A stretch of 64,000 bases of DNA, taken from assembly GCA_023424965.1 (NCBI GenBank), contig JAFADI010000010.1:1-64000 (forward strand), read 5' to 3'. The notes under the pieces were generated by a model, which saw nothing but the letters and a program-made list of their open reading frames with translations, did no database searches and was not told the DNA's origin. Origin of the DNA: Bacillota bacterium. Its GTDB lineage: Bacteria; Bacillota; Clostridia; Acetivibrionales; JAFADI01. Position numbers and translations under genes: made by a program. This document shows positions 36,799 through 44,979 of the stretch, piece after piece (position 1 is the first letter of the stretch; each line of letters opens with the position of its first letter).

Positions 36799-37836
36799 AT
36801 GGAAAAGAAAAGGGGTATAATCGTGAAGAAGATATTGATAACGGGCTTGACAGTGGCCTTGATGATAACCGGGGCAGCCTGCGGAGGAAAGAAGCCGGCG
36901 GACGGCAAGGAGGCTGCGGGGCCGGCCGTGGAAGACAGGCAGACGGTGGAGGCCTTCGGCGTGGCCAGGGCAAAGGATATCAAGAACATAAACCTGAGCT
37001 TTCCCGCCACGGTGCAGAAGGTAAACGTCCGGGAGGGGCAGAAGGTAAAGAACGGGGATGTGCTGGTGGAGCTTGATGTCAGTGAATACAGGTCCCAGCT
37101 GAAAAACAAGGAATTGGAGCTTAAAGCCACCCAGAATGAAATCAACATCATCGCTGCTTCGACCAACGGGAGCGGCCCGGACATCGCAAAGCTGTACAGT
37201 GACCTGAGGAATGCGGAGGACCTTTACAACAAGGCCGTCAAGGAGCTGCAGGACAAGGAGGCCCTCTTTAAGTCGGGCTCCATATCCCAGTATGACCTGG
37301 ATGAGTACAAGAAGGCCTTTGATGCAAAAAAGAAGGCCGTGGAGGATGCGCGGCTGACCATAAGCAGTACGAAAAACAGCAAATCCGTGGAGCTTGACCA
37401 GAAAGTGACCAAGGCCGCTCAACTGGAATCGGAAATAGCCCTCATGAAGGATAAGCTCAGCAAAAGCTATTTAAAGGAAAACAGCATCGTTGCCGATGTA
37501 AACAATGGAGTGGTGTATGAGCTGGGCTACAAGCAGGGCGACGATGTATCCAGCGAGAAAAAGATACTCAGCGTGATGGACCTTGACACCCTCATCATTG
37601 AGGCCGATGTGGCGGAAGAATTCATCAAGGATGTGAAGACCGGGGCAGAGGTGACCATCATACCCCTTGCCGACAAGTCCAAAAGCTTCAAAGGCAAGGT
37701 GGCCAGGATATCCGACAAGGCGGTGCAGAAGAATGGTGAAACCAACATCCTGGTGGACATCTCCATCGATGAAAAGAATGACTTCATCCTCCCGGACTTC
37801 AATGTAGACGTAAAAATCAAAATGGAAGAGAAGTAA
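36799..37836 (+). CDS. Membrane-fusion/adaptor protein, MacA/HlyD family
   Basis: 345 residues. The N-terminal signal segment ILITGLTVALMITGAACGG has a cysteine that may be lipidated, although the box is not canonical. A lipoyl-like half (NINLSFPATVQKVNVREGQK) and a long alpha-helical hairpin (about 80-185, rich in Lys and Glu) follow, then the second lipoyl half and beta-barrel (VVYELGYKQGDDVSSEKKIL). ATG 36799 is used; GTG 36823 with AAGGGG upstream is an alternative. It links the permeases to the cell exterior, as in Gram-positive MacA-like systems. Confidence 0.9.
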   Translation: MEKKRGIIVKKILITGLTVALMITGAACGGKKPADGKEAAGPAVEDRQTVEAFGVARAKDIKNINLSFPATVQKVNVREGQKVKNGDVLVELDVSEYRSQLKNKELELKATQNEINIIAASTNGSGPDIAKLYSDLRNAEDLYNKAVKELQDKEALFKSGSISQYDLDEYKKAFDAKKKAVEDARLTISSTKNSKSVELDQKVTKAAQLESEIALMKDKLSKSYLKENSIVADVNNGVVYELGYKQGDDVSSEKKILSVMDLDTLIIEADVAEEFIKDVKTGAEVTIIPLADKSKSFKGKVARISDKAVQKNGETNILVDISIDEKNDFILPDFNVDVKIKMEEK

Positions 37837-37857
37837 AACGGCGACCTGGAGGGGAAT

Positions 37858-38451
37858 ATGCTTGAACTGGTACTGATAAGGCATGGAGAAACGGACAGCA
37901 ATATTGAGCGCAGGTTTTTGGGATGGACGGACATGGAATTGAATGACCGGGGGCTATACCAGGCCCGGTGCACCGGGGAGAAGCTGAAGGACGAGAAGTT
38001 CGATAGGGCCTACTGCAGCCCTCTGCGAAGGTGTATGAAAACCGCACAAATTATTAATGAGAATCATAAGCTGAAGATAAGTGTTGCGGAGGATTTGAAG
38101 GAAAGAAATTTTGGGACCTGGGAAAACCTGACCCATGCAGAGATCAAGGAAAAGTATCCTGAAGAATTTGCGGGACTGGCCAGGGACTGGAAAAATCACA
38201 GGGCGGAAGGCGGGGAAAGCGCCTTTCAGACCCATCAAAGGGTCGCAGGGTTTGCAGACTCGCTTTTGACGGCCCACAAGGAAGGAAAGCTGCTGATTGT
38301 AAGCCATGTGGGCCCCCTGAAGGCCATCATAACTCACCTGCTTCAAATGGAGATGGAGGCCCTGTGGCGTTTCCGGATCGATAACTGCGGCATAACCAGG
38401 ATTGAGATCAATAACGACGGATTTGCATACCTCACCATGCTCAACGGATAG
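37858..38451 (+). CDS. Histidine phosphatase, phosphoglycerate mutase/CobC-like
   Basis: 197 residues. Phospho-accepting His in LIRHGETDSNIERRFLGWTD, RAYCSPLRRCMKTAQ, the acid in LKERNFGTWENLT and the second His in VSHVGPLKA. This pattern fits alpha-ribazole phosphatase (CobC) and related broad phosphatases; sequence alone does not separate them. With cbiA 8 kb upstream a cobalamin role is possible but weak. GGAGGGG precedes ATG 37858, and it lies 21 bases after the adaptor gene. Confidence 0.88.
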   Translation: MLELVLIRHGETDSNIERRFLGWTDMELNDRGLYQARCTGEKLKDEKFDRAYCSPLRRCMKTAQIINENHKLKISVAEDLKERNFGTWENLTHAEIKEKYPEEFAGLARDWKNHRAEGGESAFQTHQRVAGFADSLLTAHKEGKLLIVSHVGPLKAIITHLLQMEMEALWRFRIDNCGITRIEINNDGFAYLTMLNG

Positions 38452-38473
38452 ACAAAAAAATTTCGAAAGACTC

Positions 38474-38502
38474 TTGACAATTCTATCCTGCATCACTAAA
38501 AT
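38474..38502 (+). promoter_or_regulatory. Promoter of the ECF S-component gene
   Basis: TTGACA (38474-38479), 17-base spacer, TAAAAT (38497-38502). One of the strongest promoter matches in the window. Confidence 0.85.
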
Positions 38503-38514
38503 ATCTCTAACAGT

Positions 38515-38539
38515 TCGATACGCTTTAAATGTGTATCGA
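38515..38539 (+). promoter_or_regulatory. Leader hairpin or operator before the ECF S-component
   Basis: TCGATACGC (38515-38523) pairs with GTGTATCGA (38531-38539) over nine positions (one G-U), loop TTTAAAT. It starts a few bases after the predicted transcription start. It does not match the preQ1, THF, TPP or FMN riboswitch patterns I know. Confidence 0.6.
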
Positions 38540-38565
38540 TACAGATGCTTCGGGGGGTAGAGTGT

Positions 38566-39108
38566 ATGAACAGATTGTCTACGAAAAAAATTGTCTTGAA
38601 CGGGCTGCTGATTGCCCTGGTTTTTCTCACCACAATATTCACGCGGGTCCCGGGTCCCATACCGCCGGGGTATATCAATTTCGGCGACACGGTGATCATT
38701 GTCGCCGCCGTACTGCTGGGCAGGCACAGCGGACTGCTGGCGGGAGCCATCGGCTCTTTTATTGCGGATATGGCCGTAGGAGCTTACATTTTTGCTCCCA
38801 TAACACTGGTGGTAAAAGGTATCGAAGGCTATGTCATCGGGGCGGTGGCCAGGCCCAACCAGGAAAGCGAGCCCAAGGAATTTGTAAAAATTGCAGCCAT
38901 GGTGATCGGTGCAGCCGTGATGGTTTTCGGTTATTTCTTTGCAGAACTTTATCTGCTGAAATTCTTTGACAGCACCTTCGGATACACCGCCGCCATTGCG
39001 GAGCTGCCTATGAATCTGGTCCAGGGGGGAGTAAGTGTGGTGCTGGGCTACGTTTTATCCTCGCTGCTGGTAAAGGTGAATATTAAAAGGTACATCGCAA
39101 ATCATTAA
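38566..39108 (+). CDS. ECF transporter S component (vitamin-binding membrane protein)
   Basis: 180 residues with five or six helices: KIVLNGLLIALVFLTTIF, the conserved loop PGPIPPGYINFGDTVIIVAA, LLAGAIGSFIADMAVGAYIF, VKGIEGYVIGAVAR and a C-terminal pair. Such proteins bind a vitamin or precursor and use a shared EcfAA'T module encoded elsewhere. The ligand is not identifiable here. ATG 38566 is preceded by GGGGGGTAGAG. It has its own strong promoter and a leader hairpin. Confidence 0.9.
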   Translation: MNRLSTKKIVLNGLLIALVFLTTIFTRVPGPIPPGYINFGDTVIIVAAVLLGRHSGLLAGAIGSFIADMAVGAYIFAPITLVVKGIEGYVIGAVARPNQESEPKEFVKIAAMVIGAAVMVFGYFFAELYLLKFFDSTFGYTAAIAELPMNLVQGGVSVVLGYVLSSLLVKVNIKRYIANH

Positions 39109-39118
39109 CAGAGAATAT

Positions 39119-39163
39119 AAAAGCGGCGGATCAAAAATTACTTTTGGTCCGCCGCTTATTTTG
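39119..39163. terminator. Bidirectional terminator, ECF S-component / chemotaxis receptor
   Basis: AAGCGGCGGA (39121-39130) pairs with TCCGCCGCTT (39148-39157); A-rich before and TATTTTG after. It lies between convergent genes. Confidence 0.85.
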
Positions 39164-39170
39164 TTCCGTA

Positions 39171-40427
39171 TTATCTGATCTTGTACTTCTTGAGTTTCTT
39201 GTCCAGTTCCTGAACCAGCTCATCCAGGCTTTGTGCCGCCGTCTTCATGTCTTCGATGGCTCTTAACTGGTGCTCCGTGGTGGCTGCAACCTCTTCACTG
39301 GAAGCCGCCGTCTCTTCCGAAACGGAGGAGATGTTCTCGATGGCTGAGATTACGTCGTTTTTGTCGTTCTGCATGGTGGTGACCGCCAGGTTGACTTCAT
39401 TGATCTTGCTTACGATGGAAGTGATGGCGTTGGCAATGTTGCTGAAGGCGCTGTCCGTCTCGTTAACGGCCTGGCCCTGTTCCTGGGACACACGTTTCAT
39501 GATGCTCATGGATTCCGAAGCATTGCCCGATTCTTCCTGGATGCTTTGAACCAGGTTGTTGATTTCCTCGGTGGATTTTCTGCTCTGGTCCGCCAGCTTC
39601 CTTATTTCGTCGGCGACCACGGCAAAGCCCCTTCCGGCCTCTCCAGCCCTTGCGGCCTCAATGGAAGCATTCAGGGCCAGCAGGTTGGTCTGTTCTGCGA
39701 TGGCTTCGATGGATTCCACAAACAAGCCGATGTTTTTGGTGGTGTCGATGAGCTTTTCAATAACGGCGAAAATCTTTTCCGACGTTGAGAAGCTTTCCGC
39801 AGACCTGTCGCGCAGAATGCTTACGGACTTGATGCCGATGTTGTTCAATTCGTTGATTCTGCTGGTTTCACCTGTTATTTCGTTGTAGCTCTGGTATACG
39901 AAATTAATCTGCTCCGACAGCTTTTCCACCATCTGTACGCCCTGCTGGGCTTCATTGGCCTGATCGGAAGCACCTTTGGCGATTTCATCGATGGTCTTTG
40001 ATATCTCTTCCACAGAGGTGGCCGCTTCCTGGGCGGTAGAGGACACCTTCCTGGAGGACTGTATGATTGACAGGGACAGGTTGAAGAAGCCTTCGATCAA
40101 GGCCCTTATATCGCTTAAAACCACGTTTACATTGGATGCCACACCACTTAATGCTGCATAGTTCTTTGATTCAACCAGATGGGAGAAATCGCCCCGCTTG
40201 ATGAGTTCCATCTCGTTGGAAAACCGTTCGGCAAGCTTTTTAACGGAATAGTTCAGTGCAAAGTAGATGAGCAAGACGGTTATTGCATTGGAAAGAATGC
40301 TGTAAAGCAAGGCAATGGGCGTCTTGTTGACTACCGCCGGTATGATACCGAAGATTGCGCCGTTGAGAATGGAAATTGCCAACGCTATTCCAACGATGTT
40401 TACTTGTTTCTTCTTTTGAGCTCCCAT
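39171..40427 (-). CDS. Methyl-accepting chemotaxis protein without an external sensor domain
   Basis: 418 residues. Two N-terminal hydrophobic helices (about 11-33 and 39-60) with only a short loop between them, a HAMP-like stretch (FSNEMELIKRGDFSHLV), then a long signalling coiled coil whose tip is EAARAGEAGRGFAVVADEIR. It ends in a charged tail (ELDKKLKKYKIR). Because no ligand domain lies outside the membrane, it may sense membrane state, redox or a cytosolic partner. The start is at 40427 with AGGAGG in good position. Confidence 0.94.
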   Translation of the reverse strand: MGAQKKKQVNIVGIALAISILNGAIFGIIPAVVNKTPIALLYSILSNAITVLLIYFALNYSVKKLAERFSNEMELIKRGDFSHLVESKNYAALSGVASNVNVVLSDIRALIEGFFNLSLSIIQSSRKVSSTAQEAATSVEEISKTIDEIAKGASDQANEAQQGVQMVEKLSEQINFVYQSYNEITGETSRINELNNIGIKSVSILRDRSAESFSTSEKIFAVIEKLIDTTKNIGLFVESIEAIAEQTNLLALNASIEAARAGEAGRGFAVVADEIRKLADQSRKSTEEINNLVQSIQEESGNASESMSIMKRVSQEQGQAVNETDSAFSNIANAITSIVSKINEVNLAVTTMQNDKNDVISAIENISSVSEETAASSEEVAATTEHQLRAIEDMKTAAQSLDELVQELDKKLKKYKIR

Positions 40428-40620
40428 ACATTTTCCTCCTAATAATCGAAAGTCGTAGAAATACCGCAAAAAGATTCTGATACAGGTCGCCAGGATAAAT
40501 TTCTAAGTTTTACATAAAATATGCAGATATAAGTTTCGGCATTTAACGATAAAATTCCTTCTTTTTTTCATAAATGTTTATACAAAAAGAATAGAATATG
40601 GGGCGGCCTTTTTGTTTAAG

Positions 40621-40649
40621 TTGCATAATATGCAATAAATCAATATAAT
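40621..40649 (+). promoter_or_regulatory. Promoter of the GNAT gene
   Basis: TTGCAT (40621-40626), 17-base spacer, TATAAT (40644-40649). TTGCAT-AAT-ATGCAA forms a small inverted repeat (40621-40635) over the -35 hexamer. Confidence 0.78.
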
Positions 40650-40687
40650 AAGGAAAAAAACGCAGAGGGACGAGGAGGCTTAAGAAG

Positions 40688-41161
40688 ATGCACATCATTC
40701 CCATTGAAGAGGGCATAAGGCCCATGATAAACAGGTTCATTGCTGAGCACTGGTTTTCCACCCTCATGGTAGTCCGGGGAACCGCCGTGGATATGACGGA
40801 GCTGGACGGTTTTGCCGTGCTGGAAGAGGGACAGGTCACAGGCCTGGTTACCTATAAAATAGAAGACGGCGAATGCGAGATCATGTCCCTCGACAGCTTG
40901 AAGGAAAACCGCGGCATAGGAACGGGCCTTGTAAATGAAGTGGTGGCTGCGGCAAGAAAGGCGGGCTGTGGGAAAGTGAAGCTGGTGACGACAAATGACA
41001 ACCTCAGGGCCTTCTCTTTTTATCAAAAAAGAGGGTTTGATATGGCCGCTTTATACAGAAATGCCCTTGATGCGGCAAGGGCCATCAAACCGGAGATACC
41101 GCTGATGGGAGAAAACAATATTCCCCTGCGGCATGAAATTGAGTTTGAATTAAGCCTGTAA
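40688..41161 (+). CDS. GNAT-family N-acetyltransferase
   Basis: 157 residues. Acetyl-CoA-binding motif A is KENRGIGTGLVNEVVAAARK, followed by VKLVTTNDNLRAFSFYQKRGF (motif B), then a C-terminal tail with IPLRHEIEFELSL. The N-terminus is short (MHIIPIEEGIRPMINRFIAE). The acceptor is not predictable. Monocistronic, with its own promoter and GAGGAGG ribosome site. Confidence 0.9.
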   Translation: MHIIPIEEGIRPMINRFIAEHWFSTLMVVRGTAVDMTELDGFAVLEEGQVTGLVTYKIEDGECEIMSLDSLKENRGIGTGLVNEVVAAARKAGCGKVKLVTTNDNLRAFSFYQKRGFDMAALYRNALDAARAIKPEIPLMGENNIPLRHEIEFELSL

Positions 41162-41338
41162 AAAACAGGACTTGCAAGTTGAAGAACGGCGTTATTCAAA
41201 AAAACGGAAATCAGAGCTTCCGGAAAATACAACAGCAACGGCGGACTCATTAAAGATAGGGTGCTGATTCGAAATCACAATTCGATGCATAAAATTCCCC
41301 TGGGTGAAATAAATAACTATAAAACTTGCAAAATAGTG

Positions 41339-41367
41339 TTGCGGGTAAAGAATGCTTGTTGTATAAT
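41339..41367 (+). promoter_or_regulatory. Promoter of the Re-type citrate synthase gene
   Basis: TTGCGG (41339-41344), 17-base spacer, TATAAT (41362-41367). The -10 hexamer lies inside a 32-bp palindrome. Confidence 0.75.
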
Positions 41368-41387
41368 TGTATACAATTATACAACAA
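41356..41387. promoter_or_regulatory. 32-bp perfect palindrome, candidate GntR/FadR-type operator
   Basis: Perfect inverted repeat centred between 41371 and 41372. Its core TTGTATACAA (41367-41376) fits the TnGTnnnACnA pattern of FadR-subfamily GntR regulators, and the flanks repeat GTATAATT. The shorter palindrome GTATAATTATAC lies at 41417-41428. It covers the -10 element, so it would repress. The GntR gene at 44980 is the obvious candidate protein. Confidence 0.75.
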
Positions 41388-41451
41388 TACATAAAATCTT
41401 TTGATGCATATCCTGAGTATAATTATACATTTTCACATGAGGGGGAAGGTT

Positions 41452-42831
41452 ATGCTGGAGTTCAACAAAAAAACAAATACCCTTGAGCAGACACAGTACA
41501 GGTATTCTTTGCAGGATGTTGCGGAGCCTAATCTTTACAGGGAAATATTCAGTTACGACGAGATACCCAAGTGCGCTTTCAACCACCGGAGAGTGCCCAT
41601 GTTTCCCGCCGACGAGATATGGATAACGGATACCACCTTCAGGGACGGGCAGCAATCCCGGGCGCCCTACACCGTAGGGCAGGTTTTGACTCTTTTTGAT
41701 TACCTGCACAGGCTGGGAGGACCCAAAGGCATCATAAGGCAGTGCGAATTTTTCCTCTACAGCGACAGGGATAAGGAAGCCGTCTACAAATGTCTTGAGA
41801 GGGGCTATGAATTTCCCGAGGTCACAAGCTGGATAAGGGCCACGAAGGGAGATTTCCAGCTTGCAAAGGATATGGGCATGAAGGAGAGCGGAATTCTTGT
41901 AAGCTGCTCCGACTATCATATATTTAAAAAGCTGAACATGACGAGGAAGCAGGCGCTTGACCACTACATGGGCATTATCCGGAGCGCCATCGAAGTGGGC
42001 ATCAGGCCCAGATGCCATCTGGAGGATATCACGCGGGCGGATTTCTATGGTTTTGTCGTTCCCTTTGCCCTGGAGCTGAGAAAGCTTATGGAGGAATCGG
42101 GTATACCCATAAAACTCCGTGCCTGTGATACCCTGGGCTACGGTGTCGCATATCCCGGTGCCGCTCTTCCCAGGAGCGTCCCCGGCATCATCTACGGGTT
42201 GAGGCACCACGCAGGCTTCCCCAGCGAGCTTCTGGAATGGCATGGCCACAACGATTTCTATAAAGCGGTCTCAAATTCTGCCGCTGCATGGATGTACGGC
42301 GCTTCCAGCGTGAACTGTTCCCTTCTCGGCATCGGCGAAAGGACCGGAAATACCCCTCTTGAAGGCATGGTCATCGAATATGCCCAGCTCAGGGGTACCA
42401 CCGACGAAATGGATACCACCGTCATAACGGAGATTGCGGAATATTATGAGAGAGAACTGGGCTATTCCATTCCGCCAAGGACGCCCTTTGTAGGGAGGCA
42501 TTTCAACGTTACGCAGGCGGGCATCCATGCCGACGGACTTTTGAAGGATGAAGAAATATACAATATATTTGATACCAACAAGCTGCTGAAGAGGCCTGTA
42601 GGGGTTGCAGTCAACCAGACCTCCGGACTTGCGGGAATTGCCCACTGGATCAATGGCTTTTTCGGATTCGACGGAAGCAACCGGGTGGATAAAAAGGACG
42701 CCATGGTGGCAAAGGTGAAGGAATGGGTCGACGCCCAGTACCAGGGAGGGCGCGTGACAGCCATCGGCGACGCGGAGCTTGAGCAGGCCATCAAGGAATT
42801 GATACCCGAGATATTTGACCTGGCACTTTGA
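41452..42831 (+). CDS. Re-type citrate synthase (homocitrate/isopropylmalate synthase superfamily)
   Basis: 459 residues, TIM-barrel Claisen-condensing enzyme. Signatures: ITDTTFRDGQQSRAPYT (metal and substrate Asp-Arg), LEWHGHNDFYKA (metal histidines) and NCSLLGIGERTGN. The C-terminus ends shortly after the barrel and lacks the leucine-regulatory domain of LeuA. In Clostridium kluyveri and several other anaerobes a member of this branch is the Re-face citrate synthase. Direct linkage to aconitase supports citrate formation rather than leucine or lysine synthesis. ATG 41452 has GGGGGAAGG upstream. Often mis-named 2-isopropylmalate synthase. Confidence 0.85.
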   Translation: MLEFNKKTNTLEQTQYRYSLQDVAEPNLYREIFSYDEIPKCAFNHRRVPMFPADEIWITDTTFRDGQQSRAPYTVGQVLTLFDYLHRLGGPKGIIRQCEFFLYSDRDKEAVYKCLERGYEFPEVTSWIRATKGDFQLAKDMGMKESGILVSCSDYHIFKKLNMTRKQALDHYMGIIRSAIEVGIRPRCHLEDITRADFYGFVVPFALELRKLMEESGIPIKLRACDTLGYGVAYPGAALPRSVPGIIYGLRHHAGFPSELLEWHGHNDFYKAVSNSAAAWMYGASSVNCSLLGIGERTGNTPLEGMVIEYAQLRGTTDEMDTTVITEIAEYYERELGYSIPPRTPFVGRHFNVTQAGIHADGLLKDEEIYNIFDTNKLLKRPVGVAVNQTSGLAGIAHWINGFFGFDGSNRVDKKDAMVAKVKEWVDAQYQGGRVTAIGDAELEQAIKELIPEIFDLAL

Positions 42832-42878
42832 CGGCAGCCGCCGCAGCCGGTTGGTAATGATATCTATGTACAAATGAA

Positions 42879-42906
42879 TTGATTGATTTTATTATGACAC
42901 TATAGT
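42879..42906 (+). promoter_or_regulatory. Possible promoter upstream of aconitase
   Basis: TTGATT (42879-42884), 16-base spacer, TATAGT (42901-42906). It would allow aconitase expression independent of the citrate synthase gene. Confidence 0.5.
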
Positions 42907-42939
42907 AATAATGAAGAATTTAACAAGGGGGAATTATGA

Positions 42940-44868
42940 ATGGGACTTAATCTTACACAAAAAATTATTAAAGACCATCTGGTTAGCGGTGACTTGACCG
43001 CCGGAAAGGAAATATCCATAAAAATCGACCAGACCCTCACCCAGGATTCCACAGGCACCATGGCCTATCTTCAGTTTGAGGCGATGGGGATTCCGCGGGT
43101 GAAGACAAAAAAATCCGTGGCATACATAGACCACAACACACTGCAAGCGGGCTTTGAAAATGCCGACGACCACAAATACATCCAGACCGTTACCTCAAAA
43201 CACGGCGTATACTTCTCAAGACCCGGCAACGGCATCTGCCACCAGGTACACCTTGAAAGGTTTGGTGTTCCGGGAATGACACTTCTGGGCTCCGACAGCC
43301 ATACGCCTACGGGCGGAGGCCTGGGAATGCTGGCCATCGGTGCGGGGGGCCTTGACGTGGCGGTGGCCATGGGCGGCGGACCCTACTATCTTATGATGCC
43401 CAGGGTTTGTAAGGTCGTCCTTGAAGGAAAGCTCCAGCCATGGGTTTCCGCCAAGGACGTCATCCTTGAAGTATTGAGGCTGCTCACCGTTAAAGGCGGA
43501 GTGGGAAAAGTCATTGAATATTCCGGGGAAGGCATAAAGAGCCTGACAGTTCCGGAAAGAGCCACAATTACCAACATGGGCGCGGAGCTTGGAGCCACCA
43601 CTTCCGTGTTTCCCAGTGACGAGGTCACCAGGGAATTTTTGAAGGCCCAGGGCAGGGAAGCGGATTGGGTTGAATTGAAGCCCGACGCAGACGCGGTATA
43701 CGACGAAGAAGTGAAAATTGATTTGAGCAGGCTGGAGCCCCTGGCGGCACAGCCTCACAGCCCCGATAAGGTCGCAGGAGTGAGGGAAATAGGAAAGATC
43801 AAGGTGGACCAGGTGGCCATCGGAAGCTGCACCAATTCTTCCTTTATGGATATGATGAAGGTGGCAAAGGTGCTGAAGGGCAGGAATGTCAACCCCGATG
43901 TGAGTCTTGTCATATCACCGGGTTCCAAACAGGTTTTGAGCATGCTGGCGGAGAACGGCGCCCTTGCGGATATGGTTGCCGCCGGTGCCAGAATTCTTGA
44001 ATCGGCATGCGGCCCATGCATCGGTATGGGTCAGGCACCTGCCTCCAACGCCGTTTCCTTAAGAACCTTCAACAGGAACTTTGAAGGCAGGAGTGGTACG
44101 GCTTCGGCAAAGGTTTACCTGGTAAGCCCTGAAGTTGCGGCCACCAGTGCCATAACCGGCTGCCTGACGGATCCCAGGGATTTTGGAGAGGCTCCGGCAG
44201 TAGGAATGCCAGAGGCCTTCATCATCAACGACAACATGATCCTGGCTCCCGCAGCGGAAGGAGAGGCTGTGGAAGTGGTCAGAGGACCCAACATCAAACC
44301 CTTCCCGGTCAATACGGAGCTTGCGGAAAGCCTGTCGGGAAAGGCCCTGATCAAGGTTGGAGACAACATAACCACCGACCACATCATGCCCTCCAATGCC
44401 AAGCTGCTGCCTTTCCGCTCCAACGTGCCCTATTTGTCGGAATTCTGCCTGACGCCCTGCGATCCTGAGTTCCCCAAAAGGGCCAAAGAGAATGGCGGAG
44501 GCTTCATCATCGGCGGTTCCAATTACGGACAGGGCTCAAGCCGCGAGCATGCGGCCCTTGCACCGCTGCAGCTGGGAGTTAAGGGAGTCATCACCAAATC
44601 CTTTGCCAGGATTCACATGGCAAACCTCATCAACTCGGGAATCATTCCCATGACCTTCGCCGAGGAAGCCGATTATGATGGCATAGACAACGGGGACGAA
44701 CTGGTGATGGAAAATGCCAGGGAGCAGGTCAAGGCCGGCGGTGAAATTGTCATAAAGAACAAGACGAAAGGCAAGGATATAAAAGTGAAGGTGGCCCTGT
44801 CAGACAGGCAGGTGGAAATGATTCTGGCCGGCGGACTGCTGAACTACACCAGGCTGCAAAACAGCTGA
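42940..44868 (+). CDS. Aconitate hydratase
   Basis: 642 residues. Interconverts citrate and isocitrate with a [4Fe-4S] cluster. Cluster ligands: the Cys of AIGSCTNSSFMDMM and the pair in ESACGPCIGMGQAP. Substrate motifs include GSDSHTPTGGGLGMLAIGAG and, in the C-terminal swivel domain, NYGQGSSREHAAL. It belongs to the shorter aconitase type common in Clostridia. It follows Re-type citrate synthase by about 108 bases and precedes the GntR regulator. The start ATG 42940 has AAGGGGG upstream. Confidence 0.95.
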   Translation: MGLNLTQKIIKDHLVSGDLTAGKEISIKIDQTLTQDSTGTMAYLQFEAMGIPRVKTKKSVAYIDHNTLQAGFENADDHKYIQTVTSKHGVYFSRPGNGICHQVHLERFGVPGMTLLGSDSHTPTGGGLGMLAIGAGGLDVAVAMGGGPYYLMMPRVCKVVLEGKLQPWVSAKDVILEVLRLLTVKGGVGKVIEYSGEGIKSLTVPERATITNMGAELGATTSVFPSDEVTREFLKAQGREADWVELKPDADAVYDEEVKIDLSRLEPLAAQPHSPDKVAGVREIGKIKVDQVAIGSCTNSSFMDMMKVAKVLKGRNVNPDVSLVISPGSKQVLSMLAENGALADMVAAGARILESACGPCIGMGQAPASNAVSLRTFNRNFEGRSGTASAKVYLVSPEVAATSAITGCLTDPRDFGEAPAVGMPEAFIINDNMILAPAAEGEAVEVVRGPNIKPFPVNTELAESLSGKALIKVGDNITTDHIMPSNAKLLPFRSNVPYLSEFCLTPCDPEFPKRAKENGGGFIIGGSNYGQGSSREHAALAPLQLGVKGVITKSFARIHMANLINSGIIPMTFAEEADYDGIDNGDELVMENAREQVKAGGEIVIKNKTKGKDIKVKVALSDRQVEMILAGGLLNYTRLQNS

Positions 44869-44923
44869 AATATTCTGCGAACCGAATAGGAGCAGAGGAC
44901 ACATATGCGGGGCAATTGGACTT

Positions 44924-44955
44924 AATTGTCAATTTTAAATTGTAAATTGTCAATT
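44924..44955. repeat. Two 11-bp palindromes spaced 21 bp, upstream of the GntR gene
   Basis: AATTGTCAATT occurs at 44924-44934 and 44945-44955; each copy is palindromic around its central T. The centre-to-centre distance is two helical turns. Could be an autoregulatory site or simple AT-rich repeat sequence. Confidence 0.5.
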
Positions 44956-44979
44956 GCTCTTCAATGGGGGAGAGCATAT

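Noticed and set aside
36069..37184. 371-codon minus-strand frame across the ATPase and adaptor genes
   Set aside because: Low-complexity shadow; the plus strand shows complete Walker motifs and an adaptor with good ribosome sites.
40533..40540. Minus-strand GCCGAAAC as a motility sigma-factor -10 for the chemotaxis receptor
   Set aside because: No TAAA-like -35 lies at the required spacing.
41452..42831. Annotation as 2-isopropylmalate synthase for leucine synthesis
   Set aside because: The LeuA regulatory C-terminal domain is missing and the gene is linked to aconitase and citrate synthase rather than leuBCD.
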